Below, one piece after another: positions 51,657 to 61,682 of a stretch of DNA of 64,000 nucleotides (the stretch's first letter is position 1; each line of letters begins with the position of its first letter). The notes below the pieces were generated by a model. That model was not told the DNA's origin. It did not search any database and saw only the letters and a list, made by a program, of their open reading frames with translations. The DNA is from Bacillota bacterium (GTDB taxonomy: Bacteria > Bacillota > Clostridia > Christensenellales > SZUA-584), in the NCBI GenBank assembly GCA_023410595.1, contig JAEYPO010000007.1:154829-218828 (forward strand). Reading direction: 5' to 3'. Made by a program: the position numbers and the translations under genes.

Positions 51657-54014
51657 TCAGTAAGGCCATTTCCAGTTGTTTATCTCATCCTTGTCGACGC
51701 CGTTGTCGTAGGCGTACTGTATGTTCTCTATTATCTCATTCTTCATGCGCTCGCGGACGTGCGCGCCCTTCGAGCCCAGGTTTAAACGGTCAACGACGTC
51801 TATTACGAGGTTGAAGCGGTCGGTCTGGTTCTTTATGGTCAGCTCGAGAGGCGTGTTTATGTTGCCTATCTCCTTATATCCGCGCACGTGTATCCTCTCC
51901 TGATTGGTGCGCTTATACGTCAGCTTGTGTATGAGCCAGGGATACCCGTGAAAGTTGAATATTACGTGTTTGTCGGATGTAAACAGCGAGTCAAACTCCT
52001 TGTCCGTAAGGCCGTGGGGATGCGCCGTGGAGGGCAGCAGCTTCATCAAGTCCACGACGTTCACAAAGCGCACCTTGAGCTTTGGAAACTCGTTGCGCAA
52101 TATGGCGACGGCGGCGAGCGCCTCGCGGGTAGGCACGTCTCCGCAGCCCGCTATTACGATATCCGTATCGCCGCACTCCTCGTCAGAATCGTCGTTGCTC
52201 GCCCAGTCCCATATGCCTATGCCCTTTGTGCAGTGCTTTATAGCCTCGTCCATGCTTAAGTACTGCAGGTGCTTTTGCTTATCCGCGACTATAACGTTGA
52301 CATATCCTTCGCTTTTCAGGCAATGGTCGGCGGTAGAAAGCAGGCAGTTGGCGTCGGGCGGAAGGTATATGCGCACGACCTCGGGGCTCTTATTGGTGAC
52401 GACGTCAAGGAAGCCCGGCTCCTGATGAGAGAAGCCGTTATGGTCCTGCCGCCATACCGTGGAGGACAGCAGAATGTTCTCGGAGGAGATGGGAGCGCGC
52501 CATGAGACCTCGTCCTTGCTTATCTGCTGCCACTTGGCGAATTGGTTGAACATCGAGTCTATGATGTGCGAGAACGCTTCGTATGTGTGAAAAAACCCGT
52601 GGCGGCCGGTGAGTATATAGCCCTCGAGCCACCCTAATAGCGTATGCTCACTCAGCATTTCCATTACGTTGCCATCGTGCGCTATTTCGCTGCCGTCTGA
52701 GTCCGCGTCAATTATGTCGCCCATCCATACCTTTTTGCTTGCCTTATAGACGGCGTCCAAGCGGTTCGATGCGGTCTCGTCGGGGCCGAAAACGCGGAAA
52801 TTATCCCTGTTATATTCAATCGTGTCTTTTAGGAACTCGCCGAGCATACGCGTGTTCTCGGCCTCCGTCTTACCCGGCTTAACGTCCTTTATGCAATAAT
52901 CGCGGAAATCTGGCAGCCGGAGCTGCTTTCTTGTAAGGCCGTACGTCTGAGGGTTTGCGCTCATGCGCAGCGCACCTTTGGGGGCAAGCGCTTTCAGTTC
53001 GGGTATAAGTCTGCCGTGTTCGTCAAACAGCTCTTCGGGATGATAGCTCTTGAGCCATTCCTCGAGCAGCTTCAAATTAGCCGGGTTATCGCGCACGCCG
53101 GATATAGGCACCTGGTGTGAGCGCCAGAAGTCCTCCACCTTATGCCCGTCAACCTCCTTGGGGCCTGTCCAGCCCTTGGGTGACTTAAGTATTATCATAG
53201 GCCACATAGGGCGCGTTATATCTCCGCCGCGCGCCTTTTCCTGTATTGCCTTTATTTCCTGCACCGCTTTCTCGAGAGTGTCGGCCATGCGTGTGTGCAG
53301 CGAAACCGTATCGGGGCCTTCCACGATATAGGGAGTATAGCCGTACCCTTTAAAGAGGCTCTCGAGCTCTTCTCTGCTTATCCTCGCGAGTATCGTGGGG
53401 TTGGCTATCTTATAGCCGTTGAGGTGCAGTATGGGCAGCACCGCACCATCCGTCGCGGGATTCAGAAACTTGTTGGAATGCCACGACGTCGCGAGCGCGC
53501 CTGTTTCCGCCTCGCCGTCGCCCACGACTACCGCTATTATTTCGTCGGGGTTGTCGTACGCGGCGCCGTACGCGTGCGAAAGGCTGTAGCCAAGTTCTCC
53601 GCCCTCGTGTATGGAACCGGGAAGCTCGGGCGTGCAATGGCTGCCTATACCGCCCGGAAACGAGAAATGCCCGAACAGCTCTTTCATGCCCTCTTCCGTT
53701 TCGGGTGTGTTGGGATAGAATTCGGAATACGTGCCTTCGAGGTAGACGGGAGCTATAACGCCGGGCGCTCCGTGCCCGGGGCCCGCGATATAAATCATGT
53801 TGAGGCCGTATTTGTTTATGAGCCTGTTCAGGTGCACGTATATAAACGAGAGCCCCGGACTCGTGCCCCAGTGCCCCAGCAGCCTCTTCTTGACGTGCTC
53901 CGGCTTTAGCGGCTCCTTTAACAGCGGATTATCCTTCAAATAGATCATACCGGCGGCCAGATAGTTGCACGCCATCCAATACGCGTTGATTTTCTTTAAT
54001 TCTTCCGAGTCCAT
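51657..54014 (-). CDS. xfp: Phosphoketolase (xylulose-5-P/fructose-6-P)
   Basis: 785 residues from the ATG at 54014 behind AAAGGA. Thiamine diphosphate enzyme that splits xylulose 5-phosphate or fructose 6-phosphate with phosphate, giving acetyl phosphate. Signature AGPGHGAPGVIAPVYLEGTY and the TPP motif GDGEAETGALATSWHSNKFL are intact; later IIDADSDGSEIAHDGN is also typical. Provides a phosphoketolase branch for pentoses or hexoses. No partner gene is adjacent. Confidence 0.95.
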   Translation of the reverse strand: MDSEELKKINAYWMACNYLAAGMIYLKDNPLLKEPLKPEHVKKRLLGHWGTSPGLSFIYVHLNRLINKYGLNMIYIAGPGHGAPGVIAPVYLEGTYSEFYPNTPETEEGMKELFGHFSFPGGIGSHCTPELPGSIHEGGELGYSLSHAYGAAYDNPDEIIAVVVGDGEAETGALATSWHSNKFLNPATDGAVLPILHLNGYKIANPTILARISREELESLFKGYGYTPYIVEGPDTVSLHTRMADTLEKAVQEIKAIQEKARGGDITRPMWPMIILKSPKGWTGPKEVDGHKVEDFWRSHQVPISGVRDNPANLKLLEEWLKSYHPEELFDEHGRLIPELKALAPKGALRMSANPQTYGLTRKQLRLPDFRDYCIKDVKPGKTEAENTRMLGEFLKDTIEYNRDNFRVFGPDETASNRLDAVYKASKKVWMGDIIDADSDGSEIAHDGNVMEMLSEHTLLGWLEGYILTGRHGFFHTYEAFSHIIDSMFNQFAKWQQISKDEVSWRAPISSENILLSSTVWRQDHNGFSHQEPGFLDVVTNKSPEVVRIYLPPDANCLLSTADHCLKSEGYVNVIVADKQKHLQYLSMDEAIKHCTKGIGIWDWASNDDSDEECGDTDIVIAGCGDVPTREALAAVAILRNEFPKLKVRFVNVVDLMKLLPSTAHPHGLTDKEFDSLFTSDKHVIFNFHGYPWLIHKLTYKRTNQERIHVRGYKEIGNINTPLELTIKNQTDRFNLVIDVVDRLNLGSKGAHVRERMKNEIIENIQYAYDNGVDKDEINNWKWPY

Positions 54015-54278
54015 ATTATTCACATCCTTTACACTAAGCTTTAGGTTCACATGGCTGAAAAACATCGGTATGGCAATAATATTTATGACAAGCTTATCCT
54101 TTTTATTGAAGCGTATAACAGCTATTGTCTGTTTGTCAACCGTAGATTACTGATATATTAAAGAAAATAAAAATATTACAAAGTTATTACGAAAGTATTG
54201 TGGAAACGAAATAAATGATGTATAATACTGCATAACAGATATCGCACTTCACAAAAACTTGTTCGGAGAAATAAACCT

Positions 54279-55898
54279 ATGATGAGAAGACGTTCGGTTG
54301 GCTATAAAATGCGCGAAGCAAATATAAAGCTGCTGCGGTTTATAAGGCGGCTTAAAGGCGGAAAGCGGCACGGCCGAAATGCGGCAAGCATGTCGCATGG
54401 TTACAGAAGGCCTTCTTTTGAGCCGCAGACGCCTGCGCGCAGAAGCTCGAGGCGCGTAAAGCTTATTGACCGCATTGACAGGCGCTTTATATTTATCGCG
54501 GGGGGCGTGCTTGCTGTTACCGCAGCCGTAGTGCTTGCGGTTACGTTGAGCCCCAACCCGGGTAAGGCCGTGGCGGGTCTTAGCGGTATCCCGCCGGAAA
54601 ACACGGCCGCGAGGAAGATAACGCTTGCCATGCCCGCGTACGCCCCTTTGTCGGTATCGCAGGGCATGAGCGCGCAGGTCGTCAAAGACGTGCAGCAGCG
54701 GCTGATGGACTTAGGGTACATAGACGACGACGAGCCTAGCGGGGTATACGACGATCTGACGGCGGAGGGAATAACGCAGTTTCAGACCCAGTCCGGGCTT
54801 AGCGCAAGCGGTGAGATTGACCAGCAGACATATGACGCGCTGTTTGCGGAGAGCGCGCAGGAATACACGTTATCGCTCGGCATGCAGGACACGGAAGACA
54901 ATACCGACGTCGCGGAGCTTCAGCAGCGGCTGCGTGAGCTTGGGTATTTAAATGACGTAACGGGAACGTTCGACGAAAATACGGATGCGGCGGTTAAGAA
55001 GTTTCAGAAGATGAATAAGCTGCCCGAGGACGGCAAGGTGGGCAATGCATTGCGCGAATCCTTGTATTCCGAAGAGGTGGTAGCGAACGCCTACTCATTC
55101 GGCGAAGAGAGCCCCGAGATACTTACATACCAGCAGAGGCTCAAAGAGCTTGGTTATCTTACGACGACGCCGGACGGAAAGTTCGGCTCGGATACAAAAG
55201 CGGCTGTAAGGCGCTTTCAGGAGAGTACGGGGCTTATTGCGGACGGATATATAGGGCCGGCGACAAAAGACGCCCTGATGTCCTCCGATGCTCAGATAAA
55301 CGCGCTGCATTTGGGCGCAAAGGGCGACGACGTTACAAGGATACAAAAGCGGCTCAAAGAGCTTAAATACATTTCGAAAGTAACGGGATATTTCGGAACG
55401 GACACGGATTCTGCCGTGCGCAGCTTCCAGAACACTAACCGCCTCGGTGTAGACGGCAAGGTGGGGCCTCAGACGATGGGAGTGCTGATGTCCGATAAGG
55501 CTAAGAAGTCTACGGGCGTGAACATAACGGGAGCGAACGCGAACTCGCTGATATCAATAGCGAATTCCAAGAGGGGCTGCAAGTACGTTCGCGGAGCAAA
55601 AGGGCCTGATAAGTTTGACTGCTCGGGGTTCGTATACTGGTGCCTTAACAAGGTGGGCGTAAAACAGGGCTACATGACGTCTCATACATGGGCTAACAGC
55701 TCGAAATATACTAAGATAACGAAGATGGGTGATCTTAAAAAGGGCGACATCATAGTATACAAAGGGCATGTGGCCATATGTGCGGGCGGAGGCGTTCAGA
55801 TAGACGCGTCGTCCCACAATAAGAAAGTGGTAAAGCGCAAATATACGGGCTCGAGCTATTGGAGCAGCAACTTTATCTGCGGTTTCAGGATATTCTAG
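54279..55898 (+). CDS. Peptidoglycan hydrolase: four PG-binding repeats and NlpC/P60 domain
   Basis: 539 residues. A basic cytoplasmic head (1-68) and one membrane helix (about 70-90) are followed by four peptidoglycan-binding type 1 repeats (about 130-420, each with LQ.RL.ELGYL-type cores) and an NlpC/P60 domain (about 430-539). Catalytic Cys is in FDCSGFVYWCLN and His in GHVAICAGGG, with a polar third residue likely in DASSHNKK. Cuts stem peptides in the wall, probably in growth or sporulation. Followed by a terminator and a dispersed repeat. Confidence 0.92.
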   Translation: MMRRRSVGYKMREANIKLLRFIRRLKGGKRHGRNAASMSHGYRRPSFEPQTPARRSSRRVKLIDRIDRRFIFIAGGVLAVTAAVVLAVTLSPNPGKAVAGLSGIPPENTAARKITLAMPAYAPLSVSQGMSAQVVKDVQQRLMDLGYIDDDEPSGVYDDLTAEGITQFQTQSGLSASGEIDQQTYDALFAESAQEYTLSLGMQDTEDNTDVAELQQRLRELGYLNDVTGTFDENTDAAVKKFQKMNKLPEDGKVGNALRESLYSEEVVANAYSFGEESPEILTYQQRLKELGYLTTTPDGKFGSDTKAAVRRFQESTGLIADGYIGPATKDALMSSDAQINALHLGAKGDDVTRIQKRLKELKYISKVTGYFGTDTDSAVRSFQNTNRLGVDGKVGPQTMGVLMSDKAKKSTGVNITGANANSLISIANSKRGCKYVRGAKGPDKFDCSGFVYWCLNKVGVKQGYMTSHTWANSSKYTKITKMGDLKKGDIIVYKGHVAICAGGGVQIDASSHNKKVVKRKYTGSSYWSSNFICGFRIF

Positions 55899-55931
55899 CC
55901 ACAGTAGATATACTCAGCATAGATTGTAAAC

Positions 55932-55964
55932 AAACAGCCCCGTCCGTCGGACGGAGCTGTTTTG
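55932..55964 (+). terminator. Terminator after the NlpC/P60 gene
   Basis: AAACAGCCCCGTCCG / CGGACGGAGCTGTTTT stem, nearly perfect, with a T run. Confidence 0.8.
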
Positions 55965-55971
55965 TGTCTAG

Positions 55972-56155
55972 AAAAAACGCACGCTAAGCGTGTGAACCAA
56001 AGGAGAGCTTTGGCGTTTGAAAAAGATTTTAGAAATAATAGAACAATGTCCTGGTCATCAGTTCAAACAAATTAAAGATTCTTCGCTTGCGCTCTGAATG
56101 ACAGAAGCAACTAATGCAGAAATCAGGCTTTTATAGATGTAAGCTCATATGTAAT
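55972..56155 (+). repeat. Long dispersed repeat, copy B
   Basis: Matches copy A at 49883-50160: AAAAAGATTTT.GAAATAATAG, AATGTCCT, CAGTTCAAACAAATT, AAAGATTCTTCG and GCTCTGAATGACAGAAGCAA. It lacks the inner hairpin element of copy A, which suggests that this element was inserted into copy A or lost here. Confidence 0.7.
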
Positions 56156-56188
56156 TGTTAAGAATAGATAATAGTAATGACTATTTGT

Positions 56189-56214
56189 AGGGAACGACCC
56201 CTGTGTCGTTCCGG
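56189..56214. repeat. Short inverted repeat GGAACGAC...GTCGTTCC
   Basis: GGGAACGAC CCCTGT GTCGTTCCG. The same arms are in the element at 30135-30178. Confidence 0.55.
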
Positions 56215-56224
56215 TTATTTAGAT

Positions 56225-56830
56225 TCAGCCTTGGCTCGGCGCGTCCTCGGGGCTGTCCTGATCGTCTTCTATTACGCCGCCGTCGTCCGGGGCGTCGGCT
56301 TCATCCTCGGGGATGTCCGTGCCGTCCGGCGAAGTTGCGTCTTCCGGCGCGTCCGAGCCCGTAGGCTCGCCTTCGTCTATTATGTCGGACTCGTCCGGCG
56401 CGTCGATAATCTCTTGGGGCTTGCGTGAGAGCACCGTAACGCTGCCGTCCTCGGCGCGGCTGCGCAGCGTTCCGGCCTGCTCAATGTCGAAAACTATCTC
56501 AGTTTCTCCCACAGTGCATGTAAGCTTGCCGGAGGATACGCTGTACTGCCCCTGCCCTAAAGCGGCGCCGTCCTCACCGTACACCAAATAGGCGTCGCCC
56601 TCAAGAAGCTCAAGCGTATAGCCTGCGCCCATCTGAGTCATCTCTTCAGCCGTAGCGGGCGTTCCGTCGGGTGCAAGCACTTCGGACACATACCAGCGCC
56701 CCTTAACGTCCGTTACCGCCGAAGCGGACGGTGCTGATACGTCCTGGTTTACCGCATCCGCGGCGCTCCCACACGCGGAAAGCGCTATAATGGCCGCGGC
56801 CGTCATTATAAGTAAAATCATTTTTTTCAT
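56225..56830 (-). CDS. Lipoprotein with acidic C-terminal tail
   Basis: 201 residues. Signal peptide and lipobox LSAC near residue 20. The middle (about 40-135) looks like a lipocalin-type or copper-resistance-like beta domain (VKGRWYVSEVLAPDGTP, GYTLELLEGDAYLVYGED, GQYSVSSGKLTCTV). The last 60 residues are almost all Asp, Glu, Pro, Ser and Gly, a flexible acidic tail. Function unknown. Lies leftward, downstream of the CotH-type gene. Confidence 0.72.
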   Translation of the reverse strand: MKKMILLIMTAAAIIALSACGSAADAVNQDVSAPSASAVTDVKGRWYVSEVLAPDGTPATAEEMTQMGAGYTLELLEGDAYLVYGEDGAALGQGQYSVSSGKLTCTVGETEIVFDIEQAGTLRSRAEDGSVTVLSRKPQEIIDAPDESDIIDEGEPTGSDAPEDATSPDGTDIPEDEADAPDDGGVIEDDQDSPEDAPSQG

Positions 56831-56965
56831 AATCTATATAATCCTTTTGCTTATTGTATTAATTATAGCGGATCAAGTCAACAGGGCTCATATCAAGGAC
56901 GAAAAAAGAGTACAACAAGTTCCCTAAGATGAAGTAAAAAACTGCCTGAGACGGTTTAAATCCGG

Positions 56966-59900
56966 TTATCCGTTGGGCAAAAGCGCGTTGAATTCTTCGT
57001 CGGAGAGCCTAAGATCGCCGGGCAGCTGGTTGTTGAAGTACTTAAGCTGTACGATAATATATTTCCTGCGGTCTTTTATGCGTTCCCTCAATACCGCTAT
57101 AGAATCGTTCCACTTATCCATAGAAGAAGGGGAGCCCCATCTTTTTATCGTGCGCGGCATCTCGTCTTTCATCGAGTCCACAAGACCGTCGAACACCGCA
57201 AGCAGGTTTTCGGTGGAAAGCGTGGTATTAAGCACCTCGGCGTATCGCTTTAAGAACTTAAGCCTCCACTCTGTGTTGCGCATAAACGCGTTGTAAAGCG
57301 ACGTGTTCGTTATCCGCTCGCCAAGGCCCGATTCCGTCAGGCCCCTTATATACTGGTCCTGCTGGAAAAAGTGGAACCAGCTGTTCGACGCGCTGTTAAA
57401 GCTAAGATCAAAGTCGTAATAAAGCGGCCGCCATTTGAGGGTATCATCGGTGGTGTGCGCGAACTTCTGATTGTACGAATCCGAACAGTAGAAGAACGTT
57501 TCGGCTATGATGTAATCCATGAAATAGTCGGAGTCCGCGCGGCTTGTATACTCGTCAAAATTCTGCTGGTCGTTCATGTCCCTTTTGACGAAATTATAGA
57601 GATTCATGATGTCCTTATCAGAATTGCCGGTCTCAACATTATATTGATTCCCGCGCACCGCGACCACCTTATCGGGGTCTATGCCGTACTTTGATGCGAG
57701 GTAGTCCTCGTTCTGGTTCTCCTTGAACTCGTAAAGCCCTCTGTACTCTCCGTTTATGTATACGGCGCAGAATTTTGTCTGCATGTTGTCGACGTTCATG
57801 CCGTTTACCGCCATGTGTATAAACGCGTCCTTTATGCGCGTGGTTGTATCCTGGCCCATGTTGCGCAGCGAAAGCGACTTAAAAGTGGTTATACCGTAAC
57901 CCTCAAAGAACGGGTACGTCACGCTGCTTCTGCCGTATCCTCCCCGAAGATAGAGGTTTATGGACTTCTGCGCATAACCCCTTGTGCCCGCGCCCGCAAG
58001 GCGAAAGCCCGCCGGAAATTTTACGCCCAGCTTGCCGCCCGCTTCGTAGTATTCCACGTATCCTGCGCGTTCGCGCTTGCTGTCCCGGTCGAGGCCGCCG
58101 AACACGTAGCTTAAATCGCCCTTCGCAATAGAGAGGCAGACTACGGGCAGACTGTGAGGCTCGTCAAAGAGGTAAGTCGCTACACCCTCGTCGCTGTCAA
58201 GCCTGCCTTGCAAAGCCGCTATGGCGCGCACGACCGTTGTACCCGATATTGCTATAGGCGCCGAGTATTTAGTTGAGCCCGTCGTAGGCGTCGAGCCGTC
58301 GAGCGTATAGTATATATCCGCGCCGGGAGTCGCCGTGGTAATCGTAAGCGAAAACGGCGAGGCCTTGCTGCCGCCGCTTTCCGAAAGCACGGGAGGAGCG
58401 CAATAGCCCTGCACCGTAGCGCTGGCGTTCTCCGCGCCGGGAGTCGGGCTTATGAACAGCGCTGTAGTATTTTCGGCGGTGAGACCGCACGAAAGCCCCG
58501 CCCGCGAGGCAAGCGTCTTGAACTTATCAACGACAAATCCCTCAGCGTCCGTAAGATAAAGAAACTCTCCTGAAGGAGAGATATTGAGTTCGCCTGATTG
58601 GTCGCCGCTTTGGTACTTGTCTATCTTCAAGTAACCGTTAGCGCCTATGCTTATATCGCCCAGCGGCCATTTTTTAAGGTCGTCCTTCGTGTCCGACAGG
58701 CAATAACCGGAAAGGTTAATGTCGCCGGGCGAGAAATTGCGTATCTCCACCCAGTCGGGGCTACCGCTCTTGGCGGACGTTACCGATACGACTTCGTTTA
58801 TCTTAAGTGTGGAAGGCTGCGAATCTATCATTGCTATTTCCGTAAAGCCCTGCGACGTGTTGGGCGCCGCGGGCGTGGGCTGCGGGAAGAACAGCCACTG
58901 TCCGTCCGGCGACAGGCCGTACGATATGTTGTCCCTCCTGTCTGCGGGCAGGTCAAGCGTCTGCGTAGTGCTGTCCATAAGGCTGGTGAGCAACAGCTTG
59001 CCGTCGCCGCTGCCTATACGAAAACTGGTATGTAGCTCGCCCTCTTTCCTGTCTTTGCCCGACAGAAACACCGTCATATACGAACCCGGAGCCATCTCGA
59101 CTTGAGGAAGCATCCACTTCAGTGGATTGTCCTCCCTGTCGGAAAGCGCGTACCCCGCAAGCGAGACAGTATTTGCCGAAGTATTGCACAGCTCTACCCA
59201 GGAGCAGCGTTCTCCGTCCGAGTCGGTAATGGAATAGGCGTTGTTTAAAAGAACCTCGCTTATCTGTACGCCTGCCGTACCTTCGGATAACTTGACGCTC
59301 GTTATCTCGTCCGTACCGTTAGCGGCGCCCGGCGTAGGCGTAAGGAAATAAACGGCGTCCGCACCTGAGCCGTGGCCTGCGGATATGCCGGAAGGAACGG
59401 CGGCGTCCCACGATATGCTGTCGATGACGACGCCGAAGTTATTGGATATCGCAAGCAGGGTTTCATTGCTGCCCAGCTTAAAAGGTACTTCGCACTCTCC
59501 CGCTGAGCCGGTAAACCTGACTATGGCGTATTCTCCCGCGGCGAGCTGCTTTTCAGGAAGCCGCGATTTCGTGGGGTCGGAGAGGTCCTCAGTCACATAA
59601 TAATCGGAAAGCTCCACAGCCCCAGGACCCGCGTTGTATATCTCCGCCCATCCGTAAGGGTCGTCGGCAGATGCGTTTTTGGGTTGCACTTCGTTTATTA
59701 CAAGCTGTACAGTCTTATCGCTCTCGAGCTCCGCGAGAGTGGCGTAAGACTCGTCGGAGTTATTTTCCCCGGGCGTGGGATCGGAAAAATATGCGTAGTT
59801 GCCTTCGGAATCGATGCCATACGATATATCCGTTTCCAGCGCGGGTATGACAAGCTGCTGTATAGTGGATTTGCCGGAAGACAGTATAAGCGTCGTTCCG

Positions 59901-60262
59901 CCCTTTGAAAGCTTGAACCCCGTGCAGTAATGGTCGGACTCGACGCTTTCAAGGGCAAGGCAGCAATATACTACCATGTATTCTCCCGGCGCTATTGTAA
60001 CGTCAGGGAACACGAACCTTGCGCTGCTCGATTCCGCCAGGGAATAATCGAGAAGGCTTATAGGGCTTGAAGACGTGTTGCAGAGCTCGACCCAGTCGGG
60101 TTTGCCCAGTACCGGGTCTATGAGGGAATTGGAATTGGACGTAACAACCTCGGATATTATAAGGCCGCCGCCCTGCGCCGAAGTCCCTACGCTGCAGCCA
60201 GCGGCTGCGGCAAAGAATATAACGGATAATACTAATATAATCGACTTTTTAATAAAACTCAT
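56966..60262 (-). CDS. Lipoprotein with four lamin-tail domains and a CotH kinase domain
   Basis: 1098 residues from the ATG at 60262 behind GGAG; a longer frame to 60328 has no good site. Lipobox AAAAGC near residue 20. Four lamin-tail domains (about 30-110, 185-270, 330-420, 485-570), each with a W.E..N core, then a chitobiase/Fn3-type segment (about 630-710) and a CotH kinase domain (about 720-1075) with INGEYRGLYEFKENQNEDYL and RPLYYDFDLSF. CotH is a spore-coat protein kinase in Bacillus; this secreted, lipid-anchored form is common in clostridia and its target is unknown. Confidence 0.85.
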   Translation of the reverse strand: MSFIKKSIILVLSVIFFAAAAGCSVGTSAQGGGLIISEVVTSNSNSLIDPVLGKPDWVELCNTSSSPISLLDYSLAESSSARFVFPDVTIAPGEYMVVYCCLALESVESDHYCTGFKLSKGGTTLILSSGKSTIQQLVIPALETDISYGIDSEGNYAYFSDPTPGENNSDESYATLAELESDKTVQLVINEVQPKNASADDPYGWAEIYNAGPGAVELSDYYVTEDLSDPTKSRLPEKQLAAGEYAIVRFTGSAGECEVPFKLGSNETLLAISNNFGVVIDSISWDAAVPSGISAGHGSGADAVYFLTPTPGAANGTDEITSVKLSEGTAGVQISEVLLNNAYSITDSDGERCSWVELCNTSANTVSLAGYALSDREDNPLKWMLPQVEMAPGSYMTVFLSGKDRKEGELHTSFRIGSGDGKLLLTSLMDSTTQTLDLPADRRDNISYGLSPDGQWLFFPQPTPAAPNTSQGFTEIAMIDSQPSTLKINEVVSVTSAKSGSPDWVEIRNFSPGDINLSGYCLSDTKDDLKKWPLGDISIGANGYLKIDKYQSGDQSGELNISPSGEFLYLTDAEGFVVDKFKTLASRAGLSCGLTAENTTALFISPTPGAENASATVQGYCAPPVLSESGGSKASPFSLTITTATPGADIYYTLDGSTPTTGSTKYSAPIAISGTTVVRAIAALQGRLDSDEGVATYLFDEPHSLPVVCLSIAKGDLSYVFGGLDRDSKRERAGYVEYYEAGGKLGVKFPAGFRLAGAGTRGYAQKSINLYLRGGYGRSSVTYPFFEGYGITTFKSLSLRNMGQDTTTRIKDAFIHMAVNGMNVDNMQTKFCAVYINGEYRGLYEFKENQNEDYLASKYGIDPDKVVAVRGNQYNVETGNSDKDIMNLYNFVKRDMNDQQNFDEYTSRADSDYFMDYIIAETFFYCSDSYNQKFAHTTDDTLKWRPLYYDFDLSFNSASNSWFHFFQQDQYIRGLTESGLGERITNTSLYNAFMRNTEWRLKFLKRYAEVLNTTLSTENLLAVFDGLVDSMKDEMPRTIKRWGSPSSMDKWNDSIAVLRERIKDRRKYIIVQLKYFNNQLPGDLRLSDEEFNALLPNG

Positions 60263-60478
60263 ACATATACTCCGCGTGGAGAACACTACCATATGCGCAG
60301 ACATTGTGTCCGCGCATGTTTTCCTCATTATATTTCATTTATATTTATTTAACAATAACAATTATATCATAAAAGAGCGTCATTAGCCTCAAATGGCAAC
60401 AGAAAACAATATGTTGCTTGTAGCCCACGCCTATACGTGATATCATTAAAAGGTATAATTTTGAAGAGGAGCGTAACA

Positions 60479-61675
60479 GTGAAGCGCGTATTATTGGCGG
60501 TGGTATGCCTGATAACGCTGTTTGTGGCGGGCTCGGAAAACGTTATGGGATCGATGGATCCCGGCCCGGAAGGGCGGAAGGTGAACGTTACGCTCGTTTT
60601 CCCTGAAGAGGAAGAAACGCCCGAGCCCAAGCCCACGCCCGAGCCTACGCCGGTGCCGACAGTTAAGCTTGAGCCCACAGTTGTTACAATACTGGCGGCG
60701 GGTGACTTAATGTGCCTTTCGGCGCAGTTAAACGCCGCAAGAAAGCGCGGTGAATACGAATTCGATTACTGCTTTGAGGAAATAAAGGAAAAGGTATCGG
60801 CGGCGGATCTTGCGATAGCGAACTTTGAAACGCTGGTAGCAGAGGGATATCATTATACGGGGCCTTCGCCCGAAAACGGAAGCCCGAAGCTGAACGCTCC
60901 CGAGTCGTACCTCAGCGCAGTTGTGGGATGCGGTTTTGACGCGCTTGTAAACGCTAACAACCACATATTTGACAGAAAGACGGACGGGGCCGATAAGACA
61001 ATAAACAAGATAGACGAGTACGGCGTTTATCATACGGGCGCGTACGCTACCGGCGAGGATCGGCTGCCGCTTGTTATAGACGTAAAAGGCGTAAAAATAG
61101 GTATACTCGCATATACCGATCATCTTAACGGCGGGGGAAGAGGCAACGAGATGATCAACATGTATAAGGAAGAACTTGTTGCGTCCGACCTTGCTGAAAT
61201 GAAAGCTGCGGGCGCCGATTACACCATAGTTTATTTGCACTGGGGAAGGGAGAATACCCATAAGGTAACTAAAGCCCAGAAAACAGCCGCGGAGTTTGTC
61301 GCAAACGAGGGCGCGGACATCATAATAGGCTCGCACCCGCACTGCACGCAGGGCGCGGATATCATTGGTACGAGCCGCGGGGCGGTGCCCGTATTCTATT
61401 CGCTGGGCAACCTGATATCGAGCATGGGCAGGACGATAAACAAGGACAGCTTTCTTGTCAATATGACGCTGGAAAAAGACGCCGTGACAAGCGAAGTTGA
61501 ATTGAAGGAACTCACATATACGCCCACGCTGTGCGCGGGAACCGAGGCGGGGAGCTACGTTATACTGCCCGCTGATTCAGTTTCCATATCGTCGAGCAGC
61601 AAGGCTTCGGCGCTGGAAGCGTCGAGAAATCGCACGATAAAAGTGCTGGGCGACGCGGTCGCGAAACCCGAATAA
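60479..61675 (+). CDS. CapA-family poly-gamma-glutamate synthesis-type phosphodiesterase/metallophosphatase
   Basis: 398 residues from a GTG at 60479 behind AGAGGAG. Signal peptide, then a Pro/Glu/Thr-rich linker (about 50-75) and the CapA domain with ILAAGDLMCLSAQLN, LAIANFETLV, ANNHIFDRKTDG and IIGSHPHCTQG. These carry the metal-binding aspartate, asparagine and histidines of the calcineurin-like fold. Related to CapA/PgsA of capsule synthesis, but no capB or capC lie here, so a capsule role is not supported. Divergent from the CotH gene and eight bases before the next gene. Confidence 0.88.
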   Translation: MKRVLLAVVCLITLFVAGSENVMGSMDPGPEGRKVNVTLVFPEEEETPEPKPTPEPTPVPTVKLEPTVVTILAAGDLMCLSAQLNAARKRGEYEFDYCFEEIKEKVSAADLAIANFETLVAEGYHYTGPSPENGSPKLNAPESYLSAVVGCGFDALVNANNHIFDRKTDGADKTINKIDEYGVYHTGAYATGEDRLPLVIDVKGVKIGILAYTDHLNGGGRGNEMINMYKEELVASDLAEMKAAGADYTIVYLHWGRENTHKVTKAQKTAAEFVANEGADIIIGSHPHCTQGADIIGTSRGAVPVFYSLGNLISSMGRTINKDSFLVNMTLEKDAVTSEVELKELTYTPTLCAGTEAGSYVILPADSVSISSSSKASALEASRNRTIKVLGDAVAKPE

Positions 61676-61682
61676 CAAACGT

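Noticed and set aside
60263..60328. A longer start for the CotH/lamin-tail protein.
   Set aside because: It would place 22 extra residues before a typical lipoprotein signal peptide and has no ribosome binding site.
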